This document shows, one piece after another, positions 16,961 to 25,695 of a stretch of 64,000 nt of DNA. The stretch is from Microbispora hainanensis. Lineage in GTDB: Bacteria > Actinomycetota > Actinomycetes > Streptosporangiales > Streptosporangiaceae. How positions within the stretch are numbered: the first letter of the stretch is position 1; the number at the start of each line of letters is the position of its first letter. Where the stretch lies: NCBI RefSeq assembly GCF_036186745.1, contig NZ_CP108086.1, positions 2,480,001-2,544,000 on the forward strand, read 5' to 3'. A model generated the notes under the pieces. It had not been told where the DNA came from. It saw only the letters and a program-made list of their open reading frames with translations, and searched no databases. Made by a program: the position numbers and the translations under genes.

Positions 16961-17224
16961 GGGTTCGGTCGAGTTCCGGCTGGTAAGGGGTGTGTGATGG
17001 CTGTTTCCACGGTGTCCGTCGCCCCTGCTCCGGCCGGCGGCGCATCCGTGGTGTTCGATCCGGTCGTGCCATCCCCGGCTCCGCCCGTCGTCGTCCCGGT
17101 CGTCCCGGCTCAGGCTCCGCCCGCCGCCGGGCGGTGCGTGCCGCGGCCGCGCCGGGCGACACGCCCTACCGCTCTCTACGGAAATCTACGACGGCCGCTA
17201 TATCCCGTCATAAAGTCCGAGAGC

Positions 17225-18406
17225 GTGGACCCCGTGCGCAATCCCTACGCCCCCGGCGCCGGCCAGCGCCCCCCGGAACTCGCCGGCCGCGACCGCGAGC
17301 TGCAGCAGTTCGAGATCGTGCTCGAGCGGGTCGCCCGTGGCCGCCCCGAGCGGAGCATGGTCCTCACCGGCCTGCGCGGCGTGGGCAAGACCGTCCTGCT
17401 CAACACGTTCAAGTCCATGGCCATGCAGCGGCTGTGGGGCACCGGCAAGATCGAGGCCAGGCCCGACCAGTCGATCCGCCGCCCGGTTGCCGCCGCGCTG
17501 CACATGGCCATCAGGGAGCTCGCGCCCCGGCACCGCGCCCCCGAGCGGATCGAGGAGTTCCTCGGCGTGCTCAAGGCGTTCGCGATGCGCGACCCCGCCG
17601 CGGCGAAGGGCACCTCGCACTGGTCGCCCGGCATCGACGTGCCCGCCGCGCGCGGCCGGGCCGACTCCGGCGACCTGGAGATCGACCTGACCGAGCTGTT
17701 CGTCGACGCCGCGGGCGTGGCGACCGACCTCGGTGTCGGCATCGCGCTGTTCATCGACGAGATGCAGGACGTGCAGGCGCCCGACGTTTCGGCCCTGTGC
17801 GCGGCCTGCCACGAGCTGTCGCAGAACGGCGGCCCGTTGATCGTCGTCGGCGCCGGCCTGCCCCACCTGCCGAGCGTGCTGTCGGCGAGCAAGAGCTACT
17901 CCGAGCGGCTGTTCCGATACGCTCGCATCGACCGGCTCGACCGCGACGCCGCCGACCTGGCGCTGATCGCCCCGGCCGCCCGCGAGGACGTCGAGTTCAC
18001 TCCCGACGCGCTCGACGCGCTGTATGAGGCGGCCGACGGCTACCCCTACTTCGTCCAGGCGTACGGCAAGGTCGCCTGGGACCTCGCCCCGCGCAGCCCG
18101 ATCACGGCCGAGGACATCAAGGTGTCGGCCCCGGAGGCCGAGGAGGAGCTCGCGGTGGGCTTCTTCGGCAGCCGATATGAGCGGGCCACCCCCGCCGAGC
18201 GCGACTACATGCACGCCATGGCCCAGCTCGGGGACGACCCGGTGCCGACTGCCGAGGTGGCCGAGACGCTGGGCCGCAAGCCGTCGAGCCTGTCCCCGGC
18301 TCGCGACAGCCTGATCAAGAAAGGCCTGATCTACAGCGCCGAGCGCGGCGTGATCGGGTTCACCGTGCCGCATTTCGGGAGGTTCCTCCGCGCGCAGCCG
18401 CTATGA
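17225..18406 (+). CDS. AAA ATPase (ORC/Cdc6-ExeA-type) with a winged-helix C-terminus
   Basis: 393 aa. Walker A is GLRGVGKT (about 46-53), Walker B is ALFIDEMQD (about 175-183), followed by a sensor-like VGAG and an arginine-rich lid; the last 80 residues look like a winged helix (VAETLGRKPSSLSPARDSLIKKGLI). GTG 17225 is chosen because the conserved-looking sequence starts at VDPVRNPY and the preceding 60 bp look like a promoter. A longer form from ATG 16997 (AAGGGG upstream) adds about 76 Pro/Val-rich residues and is a real alternative. The role is unknown; this layout suits DNA-dependent ATPases. The same sequence words occur on both sides of the gene. Confidence 0.8.
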   Translation: MDPVRNPYAPGAGQRPPELAGRDRELQQFEIVLERVARGRPERSMVLTGLRGVGKTVLLNTFKSMAMQRLWGTGKIEARPDQSIRRPVAAALHMAIRELAPRHRAPERIEEFLGVLKAFAMRDPAAAKGTSHWSPGIDVPAARGRADSGDLEIDLTELFVDAAGVATDLGVGIALFIDEMQDVQAPDVSALCAACHELSQNGGPLIVVGAGLPHLPSVLSASKSYSERLFRYARIDRLDRDAADLALIAPAAREDVEFTPDALDALYEAADGYPYFVQAYGKVAWDLAPRSPITAEDIKVSAPEAEEELAVGFFGSRYERATPAERDYMHAMAQLGDDPVPTAEVAETLGRKPSSLSPARDSLIKKGLIYSAERGVIGFTVPHFGRFLRAQPL

Positions 18407-18423
18407 GTGGCGCGCCCATCGAC

Positions 18424-18467
18424 CTCTCTACGGCTTTCTAGAGGGGAAGCTAGAGAGCCGTAGAGAG
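18424..18467. terminator. Strong hairpin after the AAA ATPase gene
   Basis: 17-nt arms with a single mismatch (18424-18440/18451-18467) and a 10-nt loop. The outer word CTCTCTACGG also occurs at 17172-17181, in front of the gene. It may be a bidirectional terminator, a protein-binding site, or both. Confidence 0.65.
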
Positions 18468-18486
18468 CTGAAGTGAAAGACCTCGA

Positions 18487-18540
18487 TGCGGGAATCTACG
18501 CGTGTATAGCGTCAGGCCGATACAGGCGTAGATTCCCGCA
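18487..18540. terminator. Second long inverted repeat, overlapping the MauE gene end
   Basis: 15-bp perfect arms (18487-18501/18526-18540) with a further 5-bp inner pairing (503-507/520-524 of that kilobase). It covers the last codons and stop of the leftward MauE-like gene. The arms contain ATCTACG/CGTAGAT, a word also found at 17184-17190. It could terminate transcription from both sides. Confidence 0.6.
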
Positions 18541-19342
18541 GAGAGGCGTCGCCGAGCTCGTCGGGCGCGACCACCTGGCCGTCCGCCCCGACCATGACGG
18601 CCCGTACGGCGGGACGCCGCCCGCTGAGCTGCACGGCGAACACGACCTCCGCCTCGCCCCGGGCCGGGAAGACGAAGAACCGCCAGCACAGTTCACGCCA
18701 CATGTCGGAGGGCTCGTCCGCCACCAGCGACCCGGCGTGGGCCCGCCACGCCGCGCTGGCCCGCAGCCGCGACAGCGCCCGCCCTGGCGGCATCGGCCGC
18801 TGCTCGCACGGCGCCCGGTGACGCAGACGCGAGACGACACCGTCGATCTCGGGTGAGCAGGCGAGCAGCAGGGCGACCCCTCCGCCGATCCACGGCATGG
18901 TCTCCGCGGTGAGATGCGGCAGTCCCGTGAGGTTTTCGGCCCCGATCAGGGCCGCCATCGCGGTCAGCGCCGCGGCCCGGCCGATCGACCGCAGTCCGAC
19001 CGGGGTGTCGCTCACGTCTCCGAAGCAGCCGCACCCCACGTCCGGCCGGCGCCTGCGCAGATCCCACAGCACGTACGTCGCCACGGCGAAGAACACGGCC
19101 GGCAGCCACCGGGCGGCCGGGTGGTCCACGACCAGCAGGCCGGCCGCAAGCGCGAACTCGACCAGCGCGCAGACGATCATGGCGGCCTTGGCGAAGCGTT
19201 CCGGCATGAGCACCGCCGGGCCGAGCCGGGCCAGCGCGCCCGGCGACGTCTCGCGCCCGACCGTGGCCAGTTTGGCGACGCCCCCCAGCACCAGCGTCAC
19301 CACGAGGATCGGCAGCGCGGCAGCCGCGATGGTCGAAAGCAC
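18512..19342 (-). CDS. MauE/DoxX-family redox-associated membrane protein
   Basis: 276 aa. Four transmembrane helices in residues 1-170, with the CGCFGD motif typical of MauE-like proteins after helix 3, then a cytosolic or exported C-terminal domain (about 175-276) with Cys at APCEQRP and ELCWRFF. MauE relatives help form disulfides or mature redox proteins together with a thioredoxin-like partner, but no MauD is seen. It starts 3 bp after the stop of the Cys-rich gene at 19346, so the two are coupled and likely work together. Confidence 0.82.
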   Translation of the reverse strand: MLSTIAAAALPILVVTLVLGGVAKLATVGRETSPGALARLGPAVLMPERFAKAAMIVCALVEFALAAGLLVVDHPAARWLPAVFFAVATYVLWDLRRRRPDVGCGCFGDVSDTPVGLRSIGRAAALTAMAALIGAENLTGLPHLTAETMPWIGGGVALLLACSPEIDGVVSRLRHRAPCEQRPMPPGRALSRLRASAAWRAHAGSLVADEPSDMWRELCWRFFVFPARGEAEVVFAVQLSGRRPAVRAVMVGADGQVVAPDELGDASLRESTPVSA

Positions 19343-19345
19343 CGG

Positions 19346-20362
19346 TCACCCCAATCCGACGCGGGCATTGAAGCAGCCCTTGGTCAAGTCTCCACCGAGC
19401 GCGACGTACGAGGACGCGGTCAGTTCCACGATCCTCCCGCGCGGGGACGTGCCGCATTCCAGACATCGGTCGCAGAACCGCCCCGTGAGGCATCCGCACG
19501 CGACGATCGGCAGCACGTCCGCCCGGCCGTCGCACACGTTGCGTACGCGCAGCACCGAGCCCAGCGCGAGATAGGGCAGGCCGGCGCAGGAGACGCCCGC
19601 GTCGCCGCAGCCGGTGTCCTCCCGTTCGAGCATGGGATAGGCGACGCCGTTCTCCGCGACGCCCTTCTCAGCGAAATCCGGGAGGTCCGGGAGGTCCGCG
19701 AAGTCGGTGAGATCGGCCCACACCGCCGTTCCCGAGATGCCCGTCTCGTTCCCGCCGTACGTCGCCTGCGGCGGGGGCACGGCCGTGGCCCGGTACGGCG
19801 GCTGCGAGGTCGCGGGCAGATGCGCGAGCGCCGTGCCCTGGTCGAGCAGCCCGATCGCGTCGAACAGGTAGCCCGGCTCCAGCTTGGGATGCCGCACCCG
19901 GATGCGACCGGACGAGCGGTAGGGCACGACGATGGACCGTTCCCTTCGGTGCGGGCCGCAGTCGAGCTCGACGGTGAGGTCGCGCCTGCCGCCGACCTCC
20001 CGGATGACGCCGGTGATCCGGGTGATGTCCGCCCAGATGCGCTCGGCGACCGTGCCGCCGCGCAGCGCCCGGACGACGATCTGCGCCCCGGTCGGCAGGT
20101 CGGCGGGCGCCACTGTGCCCCCGCGCCAGGCGGTCGCCCACGGCGCGATCACCAGGCGCCGCTGCTCGCCGCCTGCGGTCTCGACGATGAGCAGATGCGG
20201 GCTCACGTCGAGCAGCTCGCCGCTGACCACGTCGAACGGCTCCGTCTCCTCCGGCGACCGCGGCGCGGGCCGGGGGTCGCGGCCGAGAACGGCCGCCGCC
20301 AGCTTCCGCCTGCGCTCTCCGGCCCGGTACGGCTTCGCCCCTTCCACGCTCTCCAGCCTCAC
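19346..20362 (-). CDS. Unknown protein with a Cys-rich C-terminus, partner of the MauE-like protein
   Basis: 338 aa, no family recognised. The first 210 residues are mixed beta-rich (LLDVSPHLLIVE; RRLVIAPWATAW). The C-terminal 70 residues carry about ten Cys, including TGCGD, VACGCLTG and CDRCLECG, which could form disulfides or bind metal. GTG 20362 is used; further upstream the frame runs into the sigma-factor promoter region. The gene is upstream of and coupled to the MauE-like gene, which suggests that its cysteines are oxidised or matured by that protein (inference). Confidence 0.65.
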   Translation of the reverse strand: MRLESVEGAKPYRAGERRRKLAAAVLGRDPRPAPRSPEETEPFDVVSGELLDVSPHLLIVETAGGEQRRLVIAPWATAWRGGTVAPADLPTGAQIVVRALRGGTVAERIWADITRITGVIREVGGRRDLTVELDCGPHRRERSIVVPYRSSGRIRVRHPKLEPGYLFDAIGLLDQGTALAHLPATSQPPYRATAVPPPQATYGGNETGISGTAVWADLTDFADLPDLPDFAEKGVAENGVAYPMLEREDTGCGDAGVSCAGLPYLALGSVLRVRNVCDGRADVLPIVACGCLTGRFCDRCLECGTSPRGRIVELTASSYVALGGDLTKGCFNARVGLG

Positions 20363-20627
20363 ATGCCGGAGGGGGATGGAGAGGTAGTTTTCCGGGCGAT
20401 GGTGGCGTCCGGGATCAATATTCCTCCTCCCGGTGCAAGGCGTTGCCACCTGTTTCGGGCAAACCACAGCCCGGCAGGACGTACGGCACGGGCGACGGGC
20501 CGCCACCGGCTTGCCCGCTCTTTGCCCAGGCAGGTGCGAAACCTGGATTTCGGTTCAGCCGGATCCAGCAGCGCGGCTGCGATTCTGGCACGAGATGCCT
20601 CTCTGGCCGGGTTGGTGATCCCAGATC

Positions 20628-21122
20628 GTGAACCATGAGGAGTTTCGCACGTACGTCCAGTCTCGCGGGGCGGCCCTGCTCCGCGTGGCCAACCAGTTGA
20701 CCGGCAATCCCTGCGACGCCGAAGACCTTCTGCAGACCGCTCTCGCGCGTACGTACCTCGCGTGGGACCGCATCCGTGATCGGTCGTCGCTCGACGGCTA
20801 CGTGCGGCGGGCGATGGTGAACATCAACATCTCCTGGTGGCGGCGGCGCAAGCTGGAGGAATACCCCTCAGAGGAGCTCCCCGACGTACCGGTGCAGCAG
20901 GACGCGCGGCACCGGTACGACGAGCTGGAGCAGGCGCTCGACCGCCTCCCCGCACGGCAGCGTACGGCGATCGTGCTGCGCTACTACGAGGACATGACCG
21001 AGCCCGAGATCGCCAGGACCCTCGGGATCAGCGTGGGCACGGTCAAGAGCTCGGTCTCGCGCGGCATGGCCAAACTGCGCGGCGACCTGGTCGTGCCCGA
21101 CGCCCGCAAAAGGGTCAACTGA
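20628..21122 (+). CDS. SigE-family RNA polymerase sigma factor (ECF)
   Basis: 164 aa. Region 2 at about 10-75 (FRTYVQSRGAALLRVANQL; DAEDLLQTALARTYLAW) and region 4 at about 105-155 (LPARQRTAIVLRYYEDM; EIARTLGISVGTVKSSVSRG). This is the small SigE-type ECF group of actinomycetes, which often lacks an anti-sigma factor, and none is adjacent here. The GTG start is 20628. It is divergent from the Cys-rich/MauE pair, so it might control that operon, and it ends 3 bp from the convergent nuclease gene. Confidence 0.9.
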   Translation: MNHEEFRTYVQSRGAALLRVANQLTGNPCDAEDLLQTALARTYLAWDRIRDRSSLDGYVRRAMVNINISWWRRRKLEEYPSEELPDVPVQQDARHRYDELEQALDRLPARQRTAIVLRYYEDMTEPEIARTLGISVGTVKSSVSRGMAKLRGDLVVPDARKRVN

Positions 21123-21125
21123 CCG

Positions 21126-22139
21126 TCATCTCTCGCAGACGATGCCGTCGTCGTCGCGGTCGTCGTACCACTCGTACTCGAGGTCTCTCCCGCGGTAGTA
21201 CGGGCCGTAGCCGTTGGCGTTCGCCTCCGCGCAGGTGCCGAACTTGGGGTCGGTCGTGGCGCCCGGGCTGGGGCTGGGAGTCGGAGACGGGCTGACCGCG
21301 ACCGAGTTGGTGTCGCCCTGCGGGATGGGCTCGGGGGAGTACGACGTGCCGGGCGGGGCCGGGGACGCGTCCACCGGCTCGATCGGCGCCGGGGTCAGGG
21401 CGTCGCCACCGGTCCCCGAGGGGGTCTGCACACCCGAGCGCTTGTCGTAGGTGTCGGCCGCCCAGCACCCCGACCACAGGCCCTGCTTGTCCATCTGGGC
21501 GCGGACCTGCTCCCAGTATTGCCACTCGGTGAAGCTGTGCTCGGGGAAGGAGTTCACGGCCTGGGCCAGGCCGGTCCTGACCATGTCGCCGTTGACGTAG
21601 ACCCCCGTGGACGACCACAGGTAGATCAGGATGCGCCCCTGATCGGGCACCTGCTCGGCGGCCTGGACGTACGCCGGCTTGCCCGGCGGGAGCAGGGTCA
21701 TGAGGCGGGCGAGCGCCTCCTCGGACCAGCAGGCGCCCTTGGCGGGGGCGTCCGCCTCCAGCAGGCCGATCCGTACGGTCCTGCCGCTCGCGGTGACGAC
21801 GTCCGCGGTGTCGCCGTCCAGGATCTTCTTGACGGTCACCTGGACGGTGTCCTTCGGCACGCCTTTCGGCCGGGCCGTCGTCGTCTTCGGCGTCTTGGCC
21901 GTCGTGGTCTTGGTCGTCTTGGGGGCCGGCTTCGGGGTGATCGTCTTGGTGACGGTGACCACCGGCTGCGGGCTCGGGCTCGTGGCGGCGGCCGTCTGCG
22001 TCTGCGTCTGAGCGGGCGTCGGGCTGGGGCTCGGGCTCGGTGAGGCCGCGGCCGCGGCGAACGCGGAGGTGGAAGCGGCGACCGGAACCGCGAGGACGGC
22101 GGTGGCGAGGATGGCGAGTGCGTGCGAGGGGAAACGCAC
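21126..22139 (-). CDS. Secreted thermonuclease-like protein with an Excalibur domain
   Basis: 337 aa. Signal peptide 1-28; Ser/Thr/Pro/Lys spacer to about 100; a staphylococcal-nuclease domain about 100-215 (KKILDGDTADVV; VRIGLLEADAP; GRILIYLW); a second Pro/Ser spacer; and a C-terminal Excalibur calcium-binding domain about 298-337 (FGTCAEANANGYGPYY; DRDDDGIVCE). The nuclease Arg residues are present, but the position after ADAP that is Glu43 in staphylococcal nuclease is Ala, so catalysis may be lost or changed. It could be a binding protein of the cell surface rather than a nuclease. Confidence 0.85.
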   Translation of the reverse strand: MRFPSHALAILATAVLAVPVAASTSAFAAAAASPSPSPSPTPAQTQTQTAAATSPSPQPVVTVTKTITPKPAPKTTKTTTAKTPKTTTARPKGVPKDTVQVTVKKILDGDTADVVTASGRTVRIGLLEADAPAKGACWSEEALARLMTLLPPGKPAYVQAAEQVPDQGRILIYLWSSTGVYVNGDMVRTGLAQAVNSFPEHSFTEWQYWEQVRAQMDKQGLWSGCWAADTYDKRSGVQTPSGTGGDALTPAPIEPVDASPAPPGTSYSPEPIPQGDTNSVAVSPSPTPSPSPGATTDPKFGTCAEANANGYGPYYRGRDLEYEWYDDRDDDGIVCER

Positions 22140-22276
22140 GGGTGCTCCATGGGCTCGGGTACGGGGGGCTGCGTCGGCTGTCGGAAAGCCGTTTCCTGGA
22201 TTATGGAGTCCACCAGAAAACGATCGTTTACGCCACCCCGTCCGGTCGGTTCCCAGGAATCACGTTCCGGGGTGTA

Positions 22277-22774
22277 TCAGCCTGTCTTGGCCCTCGGCGC
22301 CCTGCTCACCTCCCGTACGCCGGCGGTCGCGCAGGGCCGTACGACGTCGCGGATCATCCGCAGCGTCTCCAGGAAGTCGGCGAGCCGGTTTTCGGGCAGC
22401 AGCCCGGTGAACCAGGTCTCGATGTCGTCGATGTGCCTGGGGAGCACGGCCCGCAGGCGTTCCGCTCCCGCCTCGCTCAGCACGGCGTAAGAGGCACGGC
22501 GGTCGGTGGCACAGCCATGCCGCTCGACGAGCCCGTCGCGTTCCAGTCGGTCGACCACGCGCGTGATCCCGCTCGTGGACAGTGAGGTCTGGGCGGCGAG
22601 GTCGCTCATCCGCAGCCGCCGTTCGGGCGAGCGGGCAAGACGGAGCAGGGTCTCGAAGTCGACCTCGGAGAGTCCGGCGGCGGCCAGCGTCGGGCTGGTC
22701 TTGCTGCACAGCCCGGTGTAAACCTCCGCCAACAGGCCCATCGCCGTGAGCCGGGGGTCGTCGAATGGGTCCAT
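22277..22774 (-). CDS. MarR-family transcriptional regulator
   Basis: 165 aa. Winged helix about 50-115 (MSDLAAQTSLSTSGITRVVDRLERDGLVER; TDRRASYAVLSEAG), flanked by dimerisation helices, as usual for MarR. It is divergent from the YceI gene, whose promoter lies in the shared 98-bp gap, so YceI is the likely target. The last residues (VSRAPRAKTG) are basic and probably disordered. Confidence 0.9.
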   Translation of the reverse strand: MDPFDDPRLTAMGLLAEVYTGLCSKTSPTLAAAGLSEVDFETLLRLARSPERRLRMSDLAAQTSLSTSGITRVVDRLERDGLVERHGCATDRRASYAVLSEAGAERLRAVLPRHIDDIETWFTGLLPENRLADFLETLRMIRDVVRPCATAGVREVSRAPRAKTG

Positions 22775-22797
22775 GGTCCAAGTCTACGCCACGATAG

Positions 22798-22827
22798 TTG
22801 ACGCGAGGAATATTTCTCCGGTAGACA
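22798..22827 (+). promoter_or_regulatory. Putative YceI promoter
   Basis: TTGACG at 22798-22803 and TAGACA at 22822-22827 with 18-bp spacing, 45 bp before the YceI start. It lies between the MarR and YceI genes, where the MarR protein would bind. Confidence 0.45.
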
Positions 22828-22872
22828 TTTGCTGAGTGAGACATCCGCACAGCAACAATCAGGGGAGCAGCC

Positions 22873-23436
22873 ATGAGCATCCGTGAGTGGGAGGGCCTGA
22901 AGGTCCCGTCGGCCGGCGAGTTCGCGTTGGACAAGGCCCACACGCGCGTCGGCTTCGTCGTCAAGCACATGATGGTCAGCAAGGTCCGCGGCCACTTCGC
23001 CGACTACGACGGCAAGATCGCCATCGCCGAGAACCCGCTCGAGTCGAGCGTGGACGTCGTGATCAAGGCGGGCACCATCGAGACCGGCGCGGCCGACCGC
23101 GACGGCCACCTGCGCAGCGACGACTTCCTGAGCGCCGACAAGTTCCCCGAGATCACCTTCCGCAGCAAGCGGGTGAGCAACCTGTCGGGCAACGAGTTCA
23201 CGCTCGTCGGCGACCTCACGGTGCGTGACGTGACCAAGGAGGTCGAGCTCAAGGTCGAGTTCAACGGCGCCGCCAACAACCCGTGGGGCCAGGAGATCTT
23301 CGGGTTCGAAGCGTCGACCGAGATCGACCGCGAGGAGTTCGGCCTGACCTGGAACCAGGCCCTGGAGACCGGTGGCGTCCTCGTCGGCAAGAAGGTCAAG
23401 ATCGAGATCGAGGGCGAGGCCGTCCGCCAGGCGTAG
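22873..23436 (+). CDS. YceI-family lipid-binding-fold protein
   Basis: 187 aa. The YceI lipocalin-like barrel is shown by FALDKAHTRVGFVVKHM, VRGHFADYDGKI, RDGHLRSDDFLSADKFPEI and LVGDLTVRDVTKEV. Members bind isoprenoid or amide lipids. There is no signal peptide, so unlike E. coli YceI it should be cytosolic, as in many actinomycetes. It has its own promoter and a strong terminator and is paired with a divergent MarR regulator, which points to an inducible stress or detoxification role. Confidence 0.9.
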   Translation: MSIREWEGLKVPSAGEFALDKAHTRVGFVVKHMMVSKVRGHFADYDGKIAIAENPLESSVDVVIKAGTIETGAADRDGHLRSDDFLSADKFPEITFRSKRVSNLSGNEFTLVGDLTVRDVTKEVELKVEFNGAANNPWGQEIFGFEASTEIDREEFGLTWNQALETGGVLVGKKVKIEIEGEAVRQA

Positions 23437-23474
23437 CCCGTGCTGAGGCTGAGGCGGGTTATCCACACTGCGTA

Positions 23475-23511
23475 CACAGCCCTTGTCCACATCCTGTGGA
23501 CAGGGGCTGTG
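23475..23511 (+). terminator. Hairpin terminator after YceI
   Basis: 17-nt arms (23475-23491/23495-23511) with one G-U-type mismatch and a very short loop. Confidence 0.65.
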
Positions 23512-23627
23512 CATCCATCCAAACGCCCGCAGCGTGGGATCTCTGGAATGATCCCGTACGACGCTCGGCAATCCGCTTTGCCGCCTTGGACGATCGCCGG
23601 TACGCTGTGCTGAGCAACGCGCTACCA

Positions 23628-23717
23628 GGAGGCTTCGCCTAGTCAGGTCTATGGCGCCGCACTGCTAATGCGGTTTGGGTCTTAAGCCCATCCGGGGTTC
23701 AAATCCCCGAGCCTCCG
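23628..23717 (+). tRNA. tRNA-Ser (GCU anticodon)
   Basis: 90-nt gene with a 7-bp acceptor stem (GGAGGCT/AGCCTCC), a GCT anticodon in the loop CTGCTAA, the long variable arm of serine tRNAs and a GGTTCAAATCC T-loop region. CCA is not encoded. A T-ended hairpin follows. An integrase relic begins immediately after it, as at an attachment site. Confidence 0.95.
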
Positions 23718-23723
23718 CAGTTC

Positions 23724-23759
23724 AAAGCCCCTCTCGCTGACTCCAGTGAGAGGGGCTTT
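23724..23759 (+). terminator. Terminator after tRNA-Ser
   Basis: 12-bp perfect stem (23724-23735/23748-23759), a 12-nt loop and a TTTT end. Confidence 0.85.
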
Positions 23760-23762
23760 TGA

Positions 23763-24040
23763 TTTCCAGACCCGTGCGGGTTGCAGTTCCAGTTGCAATT
23801 GGTGGTCGTCTCCCCGAGAGCGGCGCCGCTTGCGCTCGCCGGTGTCCTTCACCTGGGGACTGGCGACGTAGGTGTAACGCTGGGTCGGCGTCACGCGCGC
23901 GTGGCCGAGGATCTCCTGTACGACCCAGACATGGACGCCCTGCTCAACGAGGAGCGTCCAGACGGCCGCAGACAGGGTGCGCTTCGGCGAGGGTTTGCTA
24001 CGGATCGTCCACCGGCCGAGGGGAACCTGTGCAGAGGGCT
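23763..24040 (-). pseudogene. Integrase relic next to tRNA-Ser
   Basis: The minus strand encodes LLVEQGVHVWVVQEILGHARV followed by TPTQRYTYVASPQVKD, the C-terminal box of a phage/AICE tyrosine recombinase. The HxxR box upstream is lost (SPKRT in place of a His motif), and no N-terminal or core domain precedes it. The fragment ends at the tRNA gene, where such integrases usually stop. It marks an ancient element that used this tRNA as attB. Confidence 0.8.
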
Positions 24041-24258
24041 CCGGAGTGTTGACGTCATCCCTCTGGACGCGGACGGCTCGTGGGTCTGGAAGCAGGCGCG
24101 GCTCCCCTCGGCCGGCCCTGACGGTGGAAGCGGCGATCACACCGGCGGGTTCCTCTACGAAGCGGGATCGTATTGACTGGACCCCGTCCGCGTTGACGAT
24201 CGTTTCGTGTCGGAAAGAACACCGGCTCCGGTAACGTCGCCTCCGTTTCCGCGTACCC

Positions 24259-25695
24259 GTGGAGGATGAGTTGCAAGGGTCGCAGCAGCTTCGCACGGAT
24301 GATCCCCGTCAGGTCGGTGCGTACCGGATCGTCGGTCTGCTCGGTGAAGGCGGCCAGGGCGTGGTGTACCGGGGCGTGGGGGTGAACGCCGAGCCTGTCG
24401 CGGTCAAGTTGTTGCACGCGCGGTTCAGCGGGGACGCCAAGGCCCGAGCGCGGTTCGCGGCTGAGCTGGCGCACGCCGGAAAGGTCGCCGCGTTCTGTAC
24501 GGCACGCGTGCTGGACGCGGACGTGGAAGGCGACAGGCCCTACATCGTCAGCGAGTTCGTGGACGGTCCGGCGCTCTCCCAGGTGATCGCGGCCGGCCGG
24601 TCGCCTCAGGGGCCCGCACTGGAGAGGCTGGCGATCGCGACGGTGACCGCGCTCGCCGCCATCCACGAGGCCGGGATCGTGCACCGCGACTTCAAGCCCA
24701 GCAACGTCATCATGGGCGCCGATGGGCCACGCGTCATCGACTTCGGCATCGCGCGAGTCCTGGACGCGACCGGCACGTTGTCGAGTGCGATCGTCGGCAC
24801 GCCCGCTTTCATGGCACCCGAGCAGATCGAGGGGGGCGAGGTCGGCCCGGCCGCAGACGTCTTCGCCTGGGCGTGCACCATCGCCTACGCCGCCAACGGC
24901 GTCACGCCGTTCGGGCAGGACTCGATCCCCGCGGTGATGCACCGCATCCTGACCGGCGAGCCCGACCTCGGCCGGCTTGGGGGAGCGCTGCACGGCATCG
25001 TGACCGAATGCCTCGCCAAGGACCCTGCCCGGCGCCCCAGCGCACGCGCGATCCTGCTCCGTCTGCTCGGCGGGACGCAGTCCTCGTCGGCACCGGAGAC
25101 GTTGCTCATCGCGGGTGCGCGGGCCTCGGCATCAGGCACCCTGATTTCCGCTGAGCCCACCCGGCCGCTCGGGGAGCCGCCTACCCGGCAGGTCGCGCGA
25201 CCGGCGGCGCCAGGCGGCGAGCGGACCGGTGCGGGCCGCCGGGCGACGGCATACGCGGTCGCGGCCGCGGCCCTCTTCCTGGGCGCCGCGACGTTCCTTC
25301 CCTGGGGAAGGGTCGGGAAGCTGCTCGGGTCGATCACTCAGCCCATCGACAATGCCGACGTCGCCGGTCTCGCGACACAGTGGGGAGTCATCACCCTGGT
25401 CATGGCCGTGGCCGCGATGGCCGTCGCCGTCACCGACGCGCTCACCCGGCGTCTGTCCGCCGCCTGGGCGGTCGTGCCCGGCGGCGTCGCGGCCGCGTCG
25501 ATGGCCGCGTTCTGGATCCGTCAGGACGACCTGCACTCCAAGCATCCCAGCGCGGGGATGCTGACGGCCGATGATCTGCGCGAGCTCGGAACGAGCTTCC
25601 ACGTCTCCATCTCCTACGGCTGGTACACGGCGATCGCGCTGGCCGCGGTCCTCGTGGTGCTGTCGCTGGTCTCCCTGCTGGTCCGCCGATCCTGA
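24259..25695 (+). CDS. Membrane-bound Ser/Thr protein kinase (PknB type)
   Basis: 478 aa. Kinase domain about 18-275: GEGGQGVVYRG glycine loop, Lys in VAVKLL, catalytic HRDFKPSN, DFGIAR and MAPEQ, all intact. After a Pro/Ala linker there are four transmembrane helices (about 332-350, 374-395, 405-425, 455-475), unlike the single helix of PknB; no PASTA domains. The GTG at 24259 is given; a TTG at 24271 with GGAGG in front is an alternative. It probably senses a membrane signal through its helical C-terminus. Confidence 0.88.
   Translation: MEDELQGSQQLRTDDPRQVGAYRIVGLLGEGGQGVVYRGVGVNAEPVAVKLLHARFSGDAKARARFAAELAHAGKVAAFCTARVLDADVEGDRPYIVSEFVDGPALSQVIAAGRSPQGPALERLAIATVTALAAIHEAGIVHRDFKPSNVIMGADGPRVIDFGIARVLDATGTLSSAIVGTPAFMAPEQIEGGEVGPAADVFAWACTIAYAANGVTPFGQDSIPAVMHRILTGEPDLGRLGGALHGIVTECLAKDPARRPSARAILLRLLGGTQSSSAPETLLIAGARASASGTLISAEPTRPLGEPPTRQVARPAAPGGERTGAGRRATAYAVAAAALFLGAATFLPWGRVGKLLGSITQPIDNADVAGLATQWGVITLVMAVAAMAVAVTDALTRRLSAAWAVVPGGVAAASMAAFWIRQDDLHSKHPSAGMLTADDLRELGTSFHVSISYGWYTAIALAAVLVVLSLVSLLVRRS

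Noticed and set aside
16997..17224. ATG 16997 as the AAA ATPase start
   Set aside because: It has a good ribosome binding site, but the added residues look like a Pro-rich tail and the next 60 bp look like a promoter; kept as an alternative only.
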